Assembly: GCA_009840595.1 (NCBI GenBank)
Contig: VXNK01000089.1
Location: 1-34,241 of the forward strand
Source: Rhodospirillaceae bacterium
GTDB lineage: Bacteria; Pseudomonadota; Alphaproteobacteria; Bin65
Length of the DNA stretch: 34,241 bases
Direction of reading: 5' to 3'
The position numbers and the translations under genes are program-made. Positions 17,643-27,560 of this stretch are shown here, one piece after another. A model generated the notes under the pieces. The model saw nothing but the letters and a program-made list of their open reading frames with translations, was not told where the DNA came from and searched no databases. Within the stretch, counting starts at the first letter, position 1. Every line of letters begins with the position of its first letter.

Positions 17643-18365
17643 ATGCTGCCCCGCATCGTCGGCCATCGCGGCGCTGCCCTGCACGCGCCGGAGAACACGC
17701 TGGCCGGTCTGCGCGAGGCCGCCCGCCAGGGCTGCCGCTGGGTCGAGATCGACGTCCGGTTGACCGCGGACGACGGGCTGGTGCTGATGCACGACCCGAC
17801 CGTCGACCGGACGACCACGGCGGCCGGCCGGGTCCGCGAGCTTGCGCTGGCGGAGATCGCCGCAATGGATGCCGGTGCGCGGTTCGGCCGGGCCTGGACC
17901 GGCGAACCCGTCCCCGCGCTCGCCGACGCCATCGCCGCGGCGCACGCGCTGGCGCTCCATCTCGATATCGAACTGAAATGCGATCCCGGCGATTCCGCAA
18001 CGGCGGCAGCGGCGCTGGTGCGCGAGGTCGGCCGGGCCTGGACGGCGGATGCGCCGCCGCTGATTTCCAGCTTCGACCATGCCGCGCTGTCGGCCGTGCG
18101 CGCCGCCCGGGCCGATCTGCCGGTCGCCGTCGTGACGCCGGCCCTCTCGGACGCCTGGCGTGCGGCCTTCGAGGCGCTCGGCGCGGCGAGCCTGCATGTC
18201 GGCGCGCGCGGCCTGACCCGGGAGGCGGTCAGTCCGCTCGTCGCCGAGGGCATCGAGATCGGCGTCTATACGGTCAACGATGCGGCGCGGGCGCGCGAAT
18301 TGCTGTCCTGGGGCGTCGCCGGGATATTCAGCGATCGTCCCGGCGCGATTGCCGCGGCGCTGTAA
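17643..18365 (+). CDS. Glycerophosphodiester phosphodiesterase (GDPD family)
   Basis: This 240-residue protein carries the GDPD motifs HRGAALHAPENT (about residues 8-19), EIDVRLTADDGLVLMHDPTVDRTT (about 38-61) and, later, IELKCDPGD, giving the metal-binding Glu/Asp and the two catalytic His residues of the TIM barrel. It hydrolyses glycerophosphodiesters to glycerol 3-phosphate and an alcohol. No signal peptide is seen, so it is probably cytoplasmic, like UgpQ. The ATG at 17643 is preferred because conserved sequence begins five codons later, but there is no clear Shine-Dalgarno; a TTG at 17583 would add 20 poorly conserved residues from the repeat region. It follows pnp on the same strand and probably shares its transcript. 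Confidence 0.9.
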   Translation: MLPRIVGHRGAALHAPENTLAGLREAARQGCRWVEIDVRLTADDGLVLMHDPTVDRTTTAAGRVRELALAEIAAMDAGARFGRAWTGEPVPALADAIAAAHALALHLDIELKCDPGDSATAAAALVREVGRAWTADAPPLISSFDHAALSAVRAARADLPVAVVTPALSDAWRAAFEALGAASLHVGARGLTREAVSPLVAEGIEIGVYTVNDAARARELLSWGVAGIFSDRPGAIAAAL

Positions 18366-18371
18366 AATTTC

Positions 18372-18401
18372 TTGGCGTTTTCCGGAACCGCTTCCTATAT
18401 G
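18372..18401 (+). promoter_or_regulatory. Candidate promoter of fabA-fabB
   Basis: TTGGCG (18372-18377) and TATATG (18396-18401) are 18 bases apart; read as CTATAT the spacing is 17. The predicted start of transcription is near 18408, about 78 bases before fabA. It begins right after the phosphodiesterase stop codon. Confidence 0.5.
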
Positions 18402-18418
18402 CGTTTTTTCAGGAGCAT

Positions 18419-18442
18419 GTTGACAGTTCCGGGCGCGTCAAC
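18419..18442. promoter_or_regulatory. Inverted repeat in the fabA leader, candidate operator
   Basis: GTTGAC (18419-18424) and GTCAAC (18437-18442) form a perfect 6-bp inverted repeat with a 12-base gap, about 11-34 bases after the predicted start of transcription. It could be an operator for a fatty-acid regulator or an RNA hairpin. No known FabR or FadR consensus was matched. Confidence 0.4.
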
Positions 18443-18485
18443 GCCCCCTGCGGACTTGCGGTCTGCGTAACGCGGAGGCCGGCGG

Positions 18486-19058
18486 GTGCGTAGGGTTTCG
18501 GCGCGCCTGCCGACACCGATGACGCCAGAGCCCGCCGACGGCCCGATGACGGATTTCCGCGACCGCAACGCCTTCGACTACGACGACCTGATCGCCTGCG
18601 GCCATGGCGACCTGTTCGGCCCGGGCAACGCGCAGCTGCCGCTGCCGCCGATGCTGATGTTCGACCGCATCACCGAGATCGTCCGGGACGGCGGCGCCCA
18701 CGGCAAGGGGGCGGTGACCGCCGAACTCGATATCCGGCCGGACCTGTGGTTCTTCGGCTGCCATTTCGAGAACGATCCCGTAATGCCGGGCTGCCTGGGC
18801 GTCGATGCGCTGTGGCAGCTCGCCGGCTTCCATCTCGGCTGGCTCGGCCATCCCGGCCGCGGCCGGGCGCTCGGCGTCGGCGAGGTCAAGTTCGCCGACC
18901 AGGTGCTGCCGTCGGTCGATACGGTGACCTACCGGGTCGATTTCCGCCGGGTGATCGCGCGCAAGCTCGTGCTCGGCCAGGCCGACGGCCAGTTGCTGGC
19001 CGACGGCGCCGTCATCTACGAGGCCCGGAACCTCCGGGTCGGCCTGTTCACCGGCTGA
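18486..19058 (+). CDS. fabA: 3-hydroxydecanoyl-ACP dehydratase/isomerase FabA
   Basis: FabA dehydrates 3-hydroxydecanoyl-ACP and isomerises the trans-2 to the cis-3 product, the branch point to unsaturated fatty acids without oxygen. The sequence shows [28 protein letters not shown] and the active site [21 protein letters not shown], with the catalytic His in CHF and Asp in GVDALW. The GTG at 18486 has GGAGG (18474-18478) seven bases upstream and gives 190 residues; the ATG at 18546 gives 170 residues, closer to the family norm, but has no Shine-Dalgarno. The stop codon overlaps an ATG in the fabB frame, so the two genes are coupled. The pair is regulated as a unit in many proteobacteria. Confidence 0.95.
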   Translation: MRRVSARLPTPMTPEPADGPMTDFRDRNAFDYDDLIACGHGDLFGPGNAQLPLPPMLMFDRITEIVRDGGAHGKGAVTAELDIRPDLWFFGCHFENDPVMPGCLGVDALWQLAGFHLGWLGHPGRGRALGVGEVKFADQVLPSVDTVTYRVDFRRVIARKLVLGQADGQLLADGAVIYEARNLRVGLFTG

Positions 19059-19072
19059 TGGGGGGCGGCGGG

Positions 19073-20305
19073 ATGCGGCGCGCGGTCGTCACCGGCATCG
19101 GCATCGTCTCGGCGATCGGCAACAACCGGCGCGAGGTGACGGACTCCCTGCGCGACGGCGCCTCGGGCATCCGCTTCTGCGAGACCTACCGCGACATGGG
19201 CTTCCGCAGCCACATCCACGGCGCGATCCGCATGGACCCGGACAAGGCGGTCGACCGGCGGCTGCGCCGCTTCATGGGCGACGGCGCGGTCTACAACTAT
19301 GTCGCGATGGAGGAAGCCATCGCCGACGCCGGGCTGGAGCCGCACGACATTTCGAACGAGCGGACCGGCCTGATCATGGGCTCGGGCGGGCCCTCGACCC
19401 GCAACCAGGTGCTCGCCGCCGACCTGCTGCGCGACCGGGGCACGACGCGCAAGATCGGCCCGTTCATGGTGCCGCGCACCATGTCGAGCACCAATTCGGC
19501 GACCCTGGCGACGCCGTTCGGCATCCGGGGCGTCAACTATTCGATCACCTCGGCCTGCTCGACCAGCGCCCATTGCATCGGCAACGCGCTGGAGCAGATC
19601 CAGCTCGGCAAGCAGGACATCGTGTTCGCCGGCGGCGGCGAGGAACTGCACTGGTCGCTGTCGATGCTGTTCGACGCCATGCCGGCGCTGTCCTCCGGCT
19701 TCAACGACACGCCGGAGAAGGCCTCGCGGCCGTTCGACGTCAACCGCGACGGCTTCGTGATTTCCGGTGGCGGCGGCTGCGTCGTCGTCGAGGAGCTGGC
19801 GCACGCGAAGGCGCGCGGCGCGAAAATCTACGGCGAGATCGTCGGCTACGGCGCGACGTCCGACGGCTACGACATGGTGCAGCCGTCCGGCGACGGCGCG
19901 GTGCGCTGCATGAAGATGGCGATGGCGGGCCTCGACGCGCCGGTCGACTACATCAACACCCACGGCACCTCCACGCCGGTCGGCGACGCGACGGAACTGG
20001 AGGCGATCCGTACCGTCTTCACCAACGGCAAGGGCAACCAGCAGCCCCATATCGCGTCGACCAAGTCGCTGACCGGCCACGCGCTGGGCGCCGCCGGCGT
20101 GCATGAGGCGATCTATTCGCTGATCATGCTGGACGAGGATTTCGTCGCCGCGTCGGCCAACCTGGACGAGCCGGACCCGGCGGCGGACGGCCTGGCGCTG
20201 GCGACCGAGCGGATCGACGAGGCCGGCCTCCGCCAGGTGATGAGCAACAGTTTCGGCTTCGGCGGCACGAATTGCAGCCTGGTGTTCCGGCGCCACGACG
20301 CCTGA
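19073..20305 (+). CDS. fabB: Beta-ketoacyl-ACP synthase I FabB
   Basis: This 410-residue condensing enzyme elongates the cis-3-decenoyl-ACP made by FabA. The nucleophile Cys162 lies in [12 protein letters not shown], with His297 in NTHGTSTP and His336 in [12 protein letters not shown] completing the Cys-His-His triad. The start at 19073 ([18 protein letters not shown]) matches the family N-terminus; an ATG at 19058 overlapping the fabA stop as ATGA is an alternative adding five residues, four of them glycine. In several alphaproteobacteria an enoyl reductase gene (fabI) follows; here recA comes next, so the reductase must be elsewhere. FabA plus FabB indicates anaerobic-type unsaturated fatty acid synthesis. 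Confidence 0.96.
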   Translation: MRRAVVTGIGIVSAIGNNRREVTDSLRDGASGIRFCETYRDMGFRSHIHGAIRMDPDKAVDRRLRRFMGDGAVYNYVAMEEAIADAGLEPHDISNERTGLIMGSGGPSTRNQVLAADLLRDRGTTRKIGPFMVPRTMSSTNSATLATPFGIRGVNYSITSACSTSAHCIGNALEQIQLGKQDIVFAGGGEELHWSLSMLFDAMPALSSGFNDTPEKASRPFDVNRDGFVISGGGGCVVVEELAHAKARGAKIYGEIVGYGATSDGYDMVQPSGDGAVRCMKMAMAGLDAPVDYINTHGTSTPVGDATELEAIRTVFTNGKGNQQPHIASTKSLTGHALGAAGVHEAIYSLIMLDEDFVAASANLDEPDPAADGLALATERIDEAGLRQVMSNSFGFGGTNCSLVFRRHDA

Positions 20306-20363
20306 CGCGTTTCCTCGCGTCCGTTCCCCGATCTTGCGGAAAGAACAAATTCAGACATAACAT

Positions 20364-20398
20364 GAACACTTGCGGAACTTGAACAAACAGGATACATT
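20364..20398 (+). promoter_or_regulatory. recA promoter with alphaproteobacterial SOS (LexA) box
   Basis: GAAC-ACTTGCG-GAAC at 20364-20378 is an exact match to the alphaproteobacterial LexA box (GAAC-N7-GAAC, read GTTC-N7-GTTC on the other strand). It overlaps a -35 of TTGCGG (20370-20375), which is 17 bases from a -10 of TACATT (20393-20398). LexA bound here would block polymerase, so recA should be DNA-damage inducible. A further GAAC at 20381-20384 may extend the site. Confidence 0.85.
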
Positions 20399-20473
20399 CC
20401 GCGCTCACAAGGTTTCGGAGCCGCCGCGACCCCCTCGTCACGCCGCGGCGGATATGAAATAAGGGAGCGTTCA

Positions 20474-21556
20474 ATGTCTCAGGTTGCCCTCCGGATTGTC
20501 GAATCGGACGATATGGACCGCCAGAAAGCCCTCGAATCCGCCCTCAGCCAGATCGAACGCGCCTTCGGCAAGGGCTCGATCATGAAAATGGGCGAAACCG
20601 ACCGCCAGGTGGAGGTCGAGACCGTCTCCACCGGGTCGCTCTCCCTCGATATCGCGCTCGGCATCGGCGGCCTGCCCAAGGGCCGGATCGTCGAGATCTA
20701 CGGCCCGGAAAGCTCGGGCAAGACGACGCTCGCCCTGCACCTGATCGCCGAGGCGCAGAAGGCCGGCGGCACCTGCGCCTTCGTCGACGCCGAACACGCG
20801 CTGGACCCGACCTATGCGGAGAAGCTGGGCGTCGACCTGGACGAACTGCTGATCTCCCAGCCGGACGCCGGCGAACAGGCGCTGGAGATCGCCGACACGC
20901 TGGTGCGCTCCGGCGCCATCGACGTGCTGGTGGTCGATTCCGTGGCCGCGCTGGTGCCGCGCGCCGAGCTGGAAGGCGAGATGGGCGACACCCATGTCGG
21001 CCTGCAGGCGCGGCTGATGAGCCAGGCCCTGCGCAAGCTGACCAGCTCGATCTCCCGGTCGAACTGCCTGGTCGTCTTCATCAACCAGATCCGCATGAAG
21101 ATCGGCGTGATGTTCGGCAGCCCGGAAACCACGACCGGCGGCAACGCGCTGAAATTCTATTCCTCGGTGCGGCTGGATATCCGCCGCATCGGCCAGATCA
21201 AGAACCGGGACCAGGTCGTCGGCAACCAGACCAAGGTGAAGGTGGTCAAGAACAAGATGGCGCCGCCGTTCCGGGTCGTCGAGTTCGACATCATGTATGG
21301 CGAGGGCATTTCCAAGACCGGCGAGCTGATCGACATGGGCGTCGCCGCCGGCATCGTCGAGAAATCCGGCACCTGGTTCTCCTTCGGCAACCAGCGCATC
21401 GGCCAGGGCCGGGAGAACGCCAAGGTCTTCCTGCGCGACAACCCGGACATCGCCGGGCAGATCAAGGACCGCATCCTCGAAAGCGCCGGCCTGCTGGCCT
21501 CGAAGCTCGAGATCAGCGCCGCCAGCGATTCGCCGGCGGAAGAGCTCGCCGGATGA
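20474..21556 (+). CDS. recA: Recombinase RecA
   Basis: This 360-residue protein is RecA, which forms filaments on single-stranded DNA, drives strand exchange and triggers LexA self-cleavage. The Walker A motif GPESSGKT is at 77-84; the Walker B region ([14 protein letters not shown]), loop L1 ([20 protein letters not shown]) and loop L2 ([28 protein letters not shown]) are intact. The tail is acidic ([10 protein letters not shown]), as usual. The start has AAGGGAG at 20461-20467, six bases upstream. The leader carries a perfect SOS box. recA and alaS lie close together in many alphaproteobacteria; here about 1.9 kb with three small genes and repeats lie between them. Confidence 0.99.
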   Translation: MSQVALRIVESDDMDRQKALESALSQIERAFGKGSIMKMGETDRQVEVETVSTGSLSLDIALGIGGLPKGRIVEIYGPESSGKTTLALHLIAEAQKAGGTCAFVDAEHALDPTYAEKLGVDLDELLISQPDAGEQALEIADTLVRSGAIDVLVVDSVAALVPRAELEGEMGDTHVGLQARLMSQALRKLTSSISRSNCLVVFINQIRMKIGVMFGSPETTTGGNALKFYSSVRLDIRRIGQIKNRDQVVGNQTKVKVVKNKMAPPFRVVEFDIMYGEGISKTGELIDMGVAAGIVEKSGTWFSFGNQRIGQGRENAKVFLRDNPDIAGQIKDRILESAGLLASKLEISAASDSPAEELAG

Positions 21557-21590
21557 TTGCACCCGATCGAAGCGCCGGACGGACGCCGTA

Positions 21591-22055
21591 ATGGCCGGCG
21601 GCGACTCCGGCAGCTCAGGGAAGAGCGGCGGAGGCGCCGGGCAGCGCGGCTCCTGCCTGTGCGGCGGCGTGGTCTACCGGATACGCGGCCCGCTGCGCGA
21701 CGTGATCGAGTGCCACTGCACCGCCTGCCGCAAGACCACGGGCCACTATCTGGCGGCGACCCAGGCCTGGACCGACGATTTCGAGCTCGAGGCGGCCGAC
21801 GGCCTGCGCTGGTACGCCTCCGGGCCGCACAGCCGGCGCGGCTTCTGCGAACGCTGCGGCGCGACGCTGTTCTTCGAGTTCACCGGCTCCGGCAAGATCT
21901 CGATCGCCGCCGGAACCTTGGACGGCAAAACCGGCCTCGAAACCGCCTTCGGCATCTACGCCGACGACAAGGGCGACTATTACGACCTGTCCGACCGGCT
22001 CCACTTTCCGGCCACCGACGACGGCCGCGCGCCCCTGCCGCCGCGGGAGGGCTAG
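21591..22055 (+). CDS. GFA/CENP-V family zinc protein
   Basis: This 154-residue protein shows the GFA fold's two zinc sites: CLC at 22-24, CHCTACRK with Cys41, Cys43 and Cys46, and CERC with Cys86 and Cys89. The family was named after the glutathione-dependent formaldehyde-activating enzyme, but most members have unknown substrates and are annotated only by fold. The N-terminal 20 residues are a Gly/Ser-rich extension, so a later start is possible, though no better one is visible. It begins 34 bases after recA on the same strand and may be read through from it. No formaldehyde or glutathione pathway gene is nearby, so no specific role is assigned. Confidence 0.88.
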   Translation: MAGGDSGSSGKSGGGAGQRGSCLCGGVVYRIRGPLRDVIECHCTACRKTTGHYLAATQAWTDDFELEAADGLRWYASGPHSRRGFCERCGATLFFEFTGSGKISIAAGTLDGKTGLETAFGIYADDKGDYYDLSDRLHFPATDDGRAPLPPREG

Positions 22056-22160
22056 GCTCTTCCATCGTTGATCGCGCAGCGCCGGACTTTCCACCGACGG
22101 CGGGGAGAGGCCGGCGATAACGGCAGGCGCCGTCTGTTCATCGATGCCAAAAACCAATAT

Positions 22161-22260
22161 TGCCGCCCCGGACTTGATCCGGGGCCCAGGAGCGACCCGA
22201 AAGGCATCAGCCTGTGGCTCCTGGACCCCGGATCTCCGCTGCGCTCCGTCCGGGGTGGCA
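22161..22260. repeat. Palindromic dispersed repeat, family 1 copy A
   Basis: A 100-bp element with nested pairing. The left hairpin is CCCCGGA-CTTGA-TCCGGGG, the outer arms CCAGGAGC (22186-22193) and GCTCCTGG (22217-22224) enclose a central loop, and the right hairpin again uses CCCCGGA and TCCGGGG around a purine/pyrimidine-biased core. It lies 51 bases upstream of the GIY-YIG gene, and an almost identical copy lies downstream in the same orientation. Similar repeats are common between genes in alphaproteobacterial genomes (from memory, not searched). Confidence 0.85.
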
Positions 22261-22311
22261 AGGGGTGGCGGTTCCGGGGATAGAGCGCGGTGTAACGGAA
22301 AGGGCCGGATA

Positions 22312-22599
22312 TTGCCCTACTGGGTCTACATTCTGGCCAGCAAGCGCAACGGCACGCTCTATGTCGGGCTGACCAACGACCTGGCGCGCCGCGTCTGGGA
22401 ACACAGGACCGGCGCCGGCGCGGCGTTCACCCGGAAACACGGCGTGACCAGATTGGTCCATGCCCGGCTGTACGAAGACGTCTCGCTCGCCATGGCAGAG
22501 GAAAAGAAGCTGAAGAAGTGGCGCCGCTCCTGGAAGCTGGCCCTGATCGAGCGCGACAACCCGCAATGGCGCGATCTGTACGAAGACCTGAATCGGTGA
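22312..22599 (+). CDS. Single-domain GIY-YIG nuclease (COG2827/YhbQ-like)
   Basis: This 95-residue protein is a complete small GIY-YIG endonuclease domain: VYI at 5-7, YVG at 17-19, Arg26-Arg27 in DLARRVWEH, the catalytic Glu in AEEKKLKKW (63-64), and the C-terminal NPQWRDLY. The domain cuts DNA with a metal-bound Tyr/Glu centre. Family members of this size have no agreed physiological role. The TTG at 22312 is chosen as start because the fold begins there and GGAAAGGG-type Shine-Dalgarno sequence lies seven bases upstream; a longer frame from 22144 merely translates the repeat. The gene is flanked by direct copies of a palindromic repeat, suggesting gene and repeats belong together. Confidence 0.9.
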   Translation: MPYWVYILASKRNGTLYVGLTNDLARRVWEHRTGAGAAFTRKHGVTRLVHARLYEDVSLAMAEEKKLKKWRRSWKLALIERDNPQWRDLYEDLNR

Positions 22600-22658
22600 G
22601 CGGGCCGCCAGAAATCCGCCGCTTCTGCCCGGTTTCGCGCTACGTCAACAAACACCGT

Positions 22659-22782
22659 TGCCGCCCCGGACTTGATCCGGGGCCCAGGGCCGACCCGAAA
22701 GGCGTTTGCTCGTGGCCCCTTCGATGAGCTCAGGGCAGGCCCCTGGACCCCGGATCTCCGCTGCGCTCCGTCCGGGGTGGCA
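22659..22782. repeat. Palindromic dispersed repeat, family 1 copy B, with nested insertion
   Basis: This copy matches copy A along its whole length but is 24 bases longer. The extra bases (22720-22743) lie in the outer right arm and are bounded by direct repeats of GGCCCC (22714-22719, 22738-22743). Where copy A has outer arms AGGAGC and GCTCCT, copy B has AGGGCC and, without the insertion, GGCCCCT, so pairing is kept by changes on both sides. Confidence 0.85.
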
Positions 22783-22812
22783 ATGGAGGGTGGATCAGTA
22801 GCCTGCCCTGAG
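22720..22812. repeat. Second palindromic repeat (family 4) interleaved with copy B
   Basis: CTCAGGGCAGGC (22729-22740) within the 24-bp insertion is exactly complementary to GCCTGCCCTGAG (22801-22812), which lies outside copy B. The right half of family 1 copy B therefore sits inside a larger 12-bp inverted repeat. The sequences TTCGATGAGCTCAGGG and CCCTGAGCGGAGC resemble another widespread alphaproteobacterial repeat. The 22600-22887 gap holds no gene besides these repeats. Confidence 0.7.
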
Positions 22813-22887
22813 CGGAGCAAAACGGACGATCGGCCCGATCGGGCCGCGCCGCGCCTCCTCCGCGGCGCAAAATTCGCTGCCGGCCGC

Positions 22888-23358
22888 TCAGCCGTCCGGG
22901 CGTTTGCGGATCAGGTAGCGGTGCTGCCCCTCGAACACCAGGTCGCCGTCCTGGTTGTGGATCGTGGCGCGCATCTCGACGATGCCGGTGGTGGTCTGCG
23001 GCTCCAGGCCGACGATTTCCAGTTCGGGATAGAGCGTATCCTCCCGGTAGACCGGCTTGAGGAAAGCGCCGCGCACGTCGAGCATGGCGATCAGCGAATC
23101 GGCGACCTCGGACGGGAAGGTTCCGGCGCCGGCCGCCGACTGGATCATCACCTGCATGCCGTGGGCGAGCATGTCGCGATGGCCGCGCGCCCGGCAGTAT
23201 TCCGCGTCGTAGTGGATCGGGTCGTTGTCGCCCGAGGCCGCCTGGAACATGGCGAACAGGCCGCCGGTCTGGGTCCGCGACGGCAGGGCATAGGTCTCGC
23301 CCAGGCTGAAATCCTCGAACCAGCGCGACGGCCTTGCGTTCCTCGCCCGCTTGCTCAT
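22888..23358 (-). CDS. MaoC-like hot-dog fold hydratase/dehydratase
   Basis: This 156-residue single hot-dog protein carries the hydratase 2 motif SGDNDPIHYD at 42-51, with the catalytic Asp44 and His49. MaoC-type enzymes add water to trans-2-enoyl-CoA to give (R)-3-hydroxyacyl-CoA, or act on related thioesters such as mesaconyl-CoA. The start MSKRARNARPSRWFEDF leads into the typical N-terminal strand. It is alone on the minus strand, with its start 128 bases from alaS on the other strand. The end overlaps no repeat, but the repeat cluster lies immediately downstream. The exact substrate cannot be told. Confidence 0.9.
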   Translation of the reverse strand: MSKRARNARPSRWFEDFSLGETYALPSRTQTGGLFAMFQAASGDNDPIHYDAEYCRARGHRDMLAHGMQVMIQSAAGAGTFPSEVADSLIAMLDVRGAFLKPVYREDTLYPELEIVGLEPQTTTGIVEMRATIHNQDGDLVFEGQHRYLIRKRPDG

Positions 23359-23486
23359 CTATGTTCCGCTCCCATCCAGGCCCCGTCCGAACCCGCATCC
23401 GTGCGGCGGGGCTGTGCGGCGATTGGGCGTCGCGCCGGCCCGGCCGCCGCCTTTCTCGTCCGTCCGCCCAGCCATAGATTGTCGCC

Positions 23487-26168
<2,682 letters not shown>

Positions 26169-26208
26169 AGCGAAAAGCGCGGCAGCCGCACGACGCGGGA
26201 ACGGTGCG

Positions 26209-26949
26209 ATGGCCCGACCGGACTGGACGCGAAGGATCGAAGCCCCGCTGGCCGGCAGCGGCCTGTTCCTGCGCGGCGCGTTCCATCCGACACCGGAAGA
26301 CGGGGTGCCGCCGCTGTCCGACGGCCGCGCCGCCGGCACTGTCGTGCTGATCGGCAACGCCGGCAACGACCTGTGGCGCGCGTTCCGGGCCGGCGATCCC
26401 GACATGGCGGCGCGTCATCCGCTGGACGGCTGGGTCGCCGGCTACCTGCGCGCCGCGGCCGACGCGCTGGGCGCCGAGCTCGTCGATGCCATGCGCCCGC
26501 CCTGGCCGCCGATCCAGCAATGGGCGGTGCGCGCCGGCGCCGGCCACCGCGCGCCGATCAATCTGGTGATCCACCCGGAATACGGCCTCTGGCACACCTT
26601 CCGCGGCGCCCTGCTGACCGCGCAAAGACTGCCCCTGCCCGAGGCGCCGGCGCTGGACAATCCGTGCGAGACCTGCGTCGGCAAGCCCTGCCTGACGACC
26701 TGCCCGGCGGAGGCCTTCGCCCTGCCCGGGAACGGGCCGGAGGGCGGCCGGTTCGCCGAATTCGATTCGCCGGCCTGCGTCGACCATGTCGAGAGCCCGG
26801 CGGGACGCGGCTGCCGCACCGCCGGCTGCCTGGCGCGCCGCGCCTGCCCGGTCGGCCGCCCCTGGGCCTACGACCGCGAGCCGGCGGCCTACCACATGGC
26901 CGCGGTCGTCGCGACGGTGCGGCGCTGGCAGGCCAGGCGCGCCGGATAG
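26209..26949 (+). CDS. 4Fe-4S ferredoxin-type protein, QueG-related C-terminal pattern
   Basis: This 246-residue protein has one clear iron-sulfur motif, Cys153-x2-Cys156-x4-Cys161-x3-Cys165-Pro in CETCVGKPCLTTCP, and four more cysteines later (CVDH, GCRTAGCLARRACP) that could bind a second cluster or partly complete one. The arrangement resembles the C-terminal half of epoxyqueuosine reductase QueG, but the catalytic cobalamin-binding N-terminal half of QueG is not recognisable, so it is not called QueG. The N-terminal half has VVLIGNAGNDLWRAF and looks like a small alpha/beta domain. It starts 41 bases after alaS and probably shares its transcript. Electron transfer or a QueG-like reduction is possible. 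Confidence 0.75.
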   Translation: MARPDWTRRIEAPLAGSGLFLRGAFHPTPEDGVPPLSDGRAAGTVVLIGNAGNDLWRAFRAGDPDMAARHPLDGWVAGYLRAAADALGAELVDAMRPPWPPIQQWAVRAGAGHRAPINLVIHPEYGLWHTFRGALLTAQRLPLPEAPALDNPCETCVGKPCLTTCPAEAFALPGNGPEGGRFAEFDSPACVDHVESPAGRGCRTAGCLARRACPVGRPWAYDREPAAYHMAAVVATVRRWQARRAG

Positions 26950-27090
26950 CCGGACCGGGCGCGGCGGCGGCCGTTTCGCGCCTCCCGCAAACCGGCTTCC
27001 CCGTGGGAAAGCGCAAGCCGCCGCAACCTTGCCCCTCCCCCTCTTCGGAGGATTCCTCTGCGAAAGGCGGCAAGCGTCCGCGCCGCCATT

Positions 27091-27214
27091 CCTCCCCCTC
27101 TTCAGAGGGGGAGGTCAGGTGGGGGTGTTGCAGCGCCCGCACGCCCTACAGGCGCAGGGACACCCCCTTCGACCTCGCTGCGCTCGGCCACTTCCCCCGC
27201 TGAAGCGGGGGAAG
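27091..27214. repeat. Palindromic dispersed repeat, family 2
   Basis: Three hairpins are stacked: CCTCCCCCTCT (27091-27101) with AGAGGGGGAGG (27104-27114), GGGGGTGT (27121-27128) with ACACCCCC (27160-27167), and CTTCCCCCGCT (27191-27201) with AGCGGGGGAAG (27204-27214), all perfect. A degraded relative lies just upstream at about 27030-27073. No open frame in the 26950-27939 gap is convincing as a gene. Confidence 0.85.
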
Positions 27215-27273
27215 AATAAGGCGCCGCCGGGCCGGCCTTTCGAAAAATATTTCCTTTTTCTCGATAATATTCC

Positions 27274-27302
27274 TTGAAATGGCATATCCCGCGCCCTATA
27301 TT
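27274..27302 (+). promoter_or_regulatory. Good sigma70-type promoter in the 1-kb gap
   Basis: TTGAAA (27274-27279) and TATATT (27297-27302) are separated by exactly 17 bases. The expected start of transcription is near 27309. No gene begins until 27940; the first feature downstream is the family 3 repeat, which as RNA would fold into a long hairpin. It may drive a small RNA or the LON-domain operon. Confidence 0.65.
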
Positions 27303-27361
27303 CGGCGCTGTCAACGCCCGGAATGCGCCTGCCGCGACGGTCCGCTTCCCGGCCGTCGTTC

Positions 27362-27505
27362 CGTCCTTCGAGACGGGGCTTCGAGACGCGATCCTGCGGA
27401 TCGCTCCTCAGCCCCTCCTCAGGATGAAGGGTTGGGAGTCTGGCCAAATTTTACAGCTTCATCCTGAGGAGGCGAAGGCGAACGCCTGAGCCGTCTCGAA
27501 GGACG
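27362..27505. repeat. Palindromic dispersed repeat, family 3
   Basis: The outer arms are 15 bases each and perfect (27362-27376 with 27491-27505, CGTCCTTCGAGACGG-type). The inner arms are 16 bases and perfect (27414-27429 with 27457-27472, CCTCCTCAGGATGAAG-type) around a 27-base centre that is richer in A and T. An extra copy of the right outer arm follows at 27511-27525. Repeats of this kind are widespread in rhizobial and related genomes (from memory). Confidence 0.88.
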
Positions 27506-27560
27506 AAACGCCCGTCTCGAAGGACGCCCCCGGTGTCGGGCTCCGCTCCCGCCCGGCCGG

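Noticed and set aside
15135..18197. Open frame of over 1000 codons opposite pnp and the phosphodiesterase gene
   Set aside because: Same reason; it is rich in Asp, His and Gly with no known motif.
22144..22311. N-terminal extension of the GIY-YIG gene
   Set aside because: The 56 extra residues merely translate repeat copy A, and a TTG with Shine-Dalgarno lies at the start of the domain.
22161..22812. Insertion sequence or CRISPR array
   Set aside because: The repeats are palindromic and only two; there are no regular spacers, Cas genes or transposase.
26209..26949. QueG (epoxyqueuosine reductase) call
   Set aside because: Only the cysteine pattern resembles QueG; the N-terminal catalytic half is not recognisable and the protein is too short.
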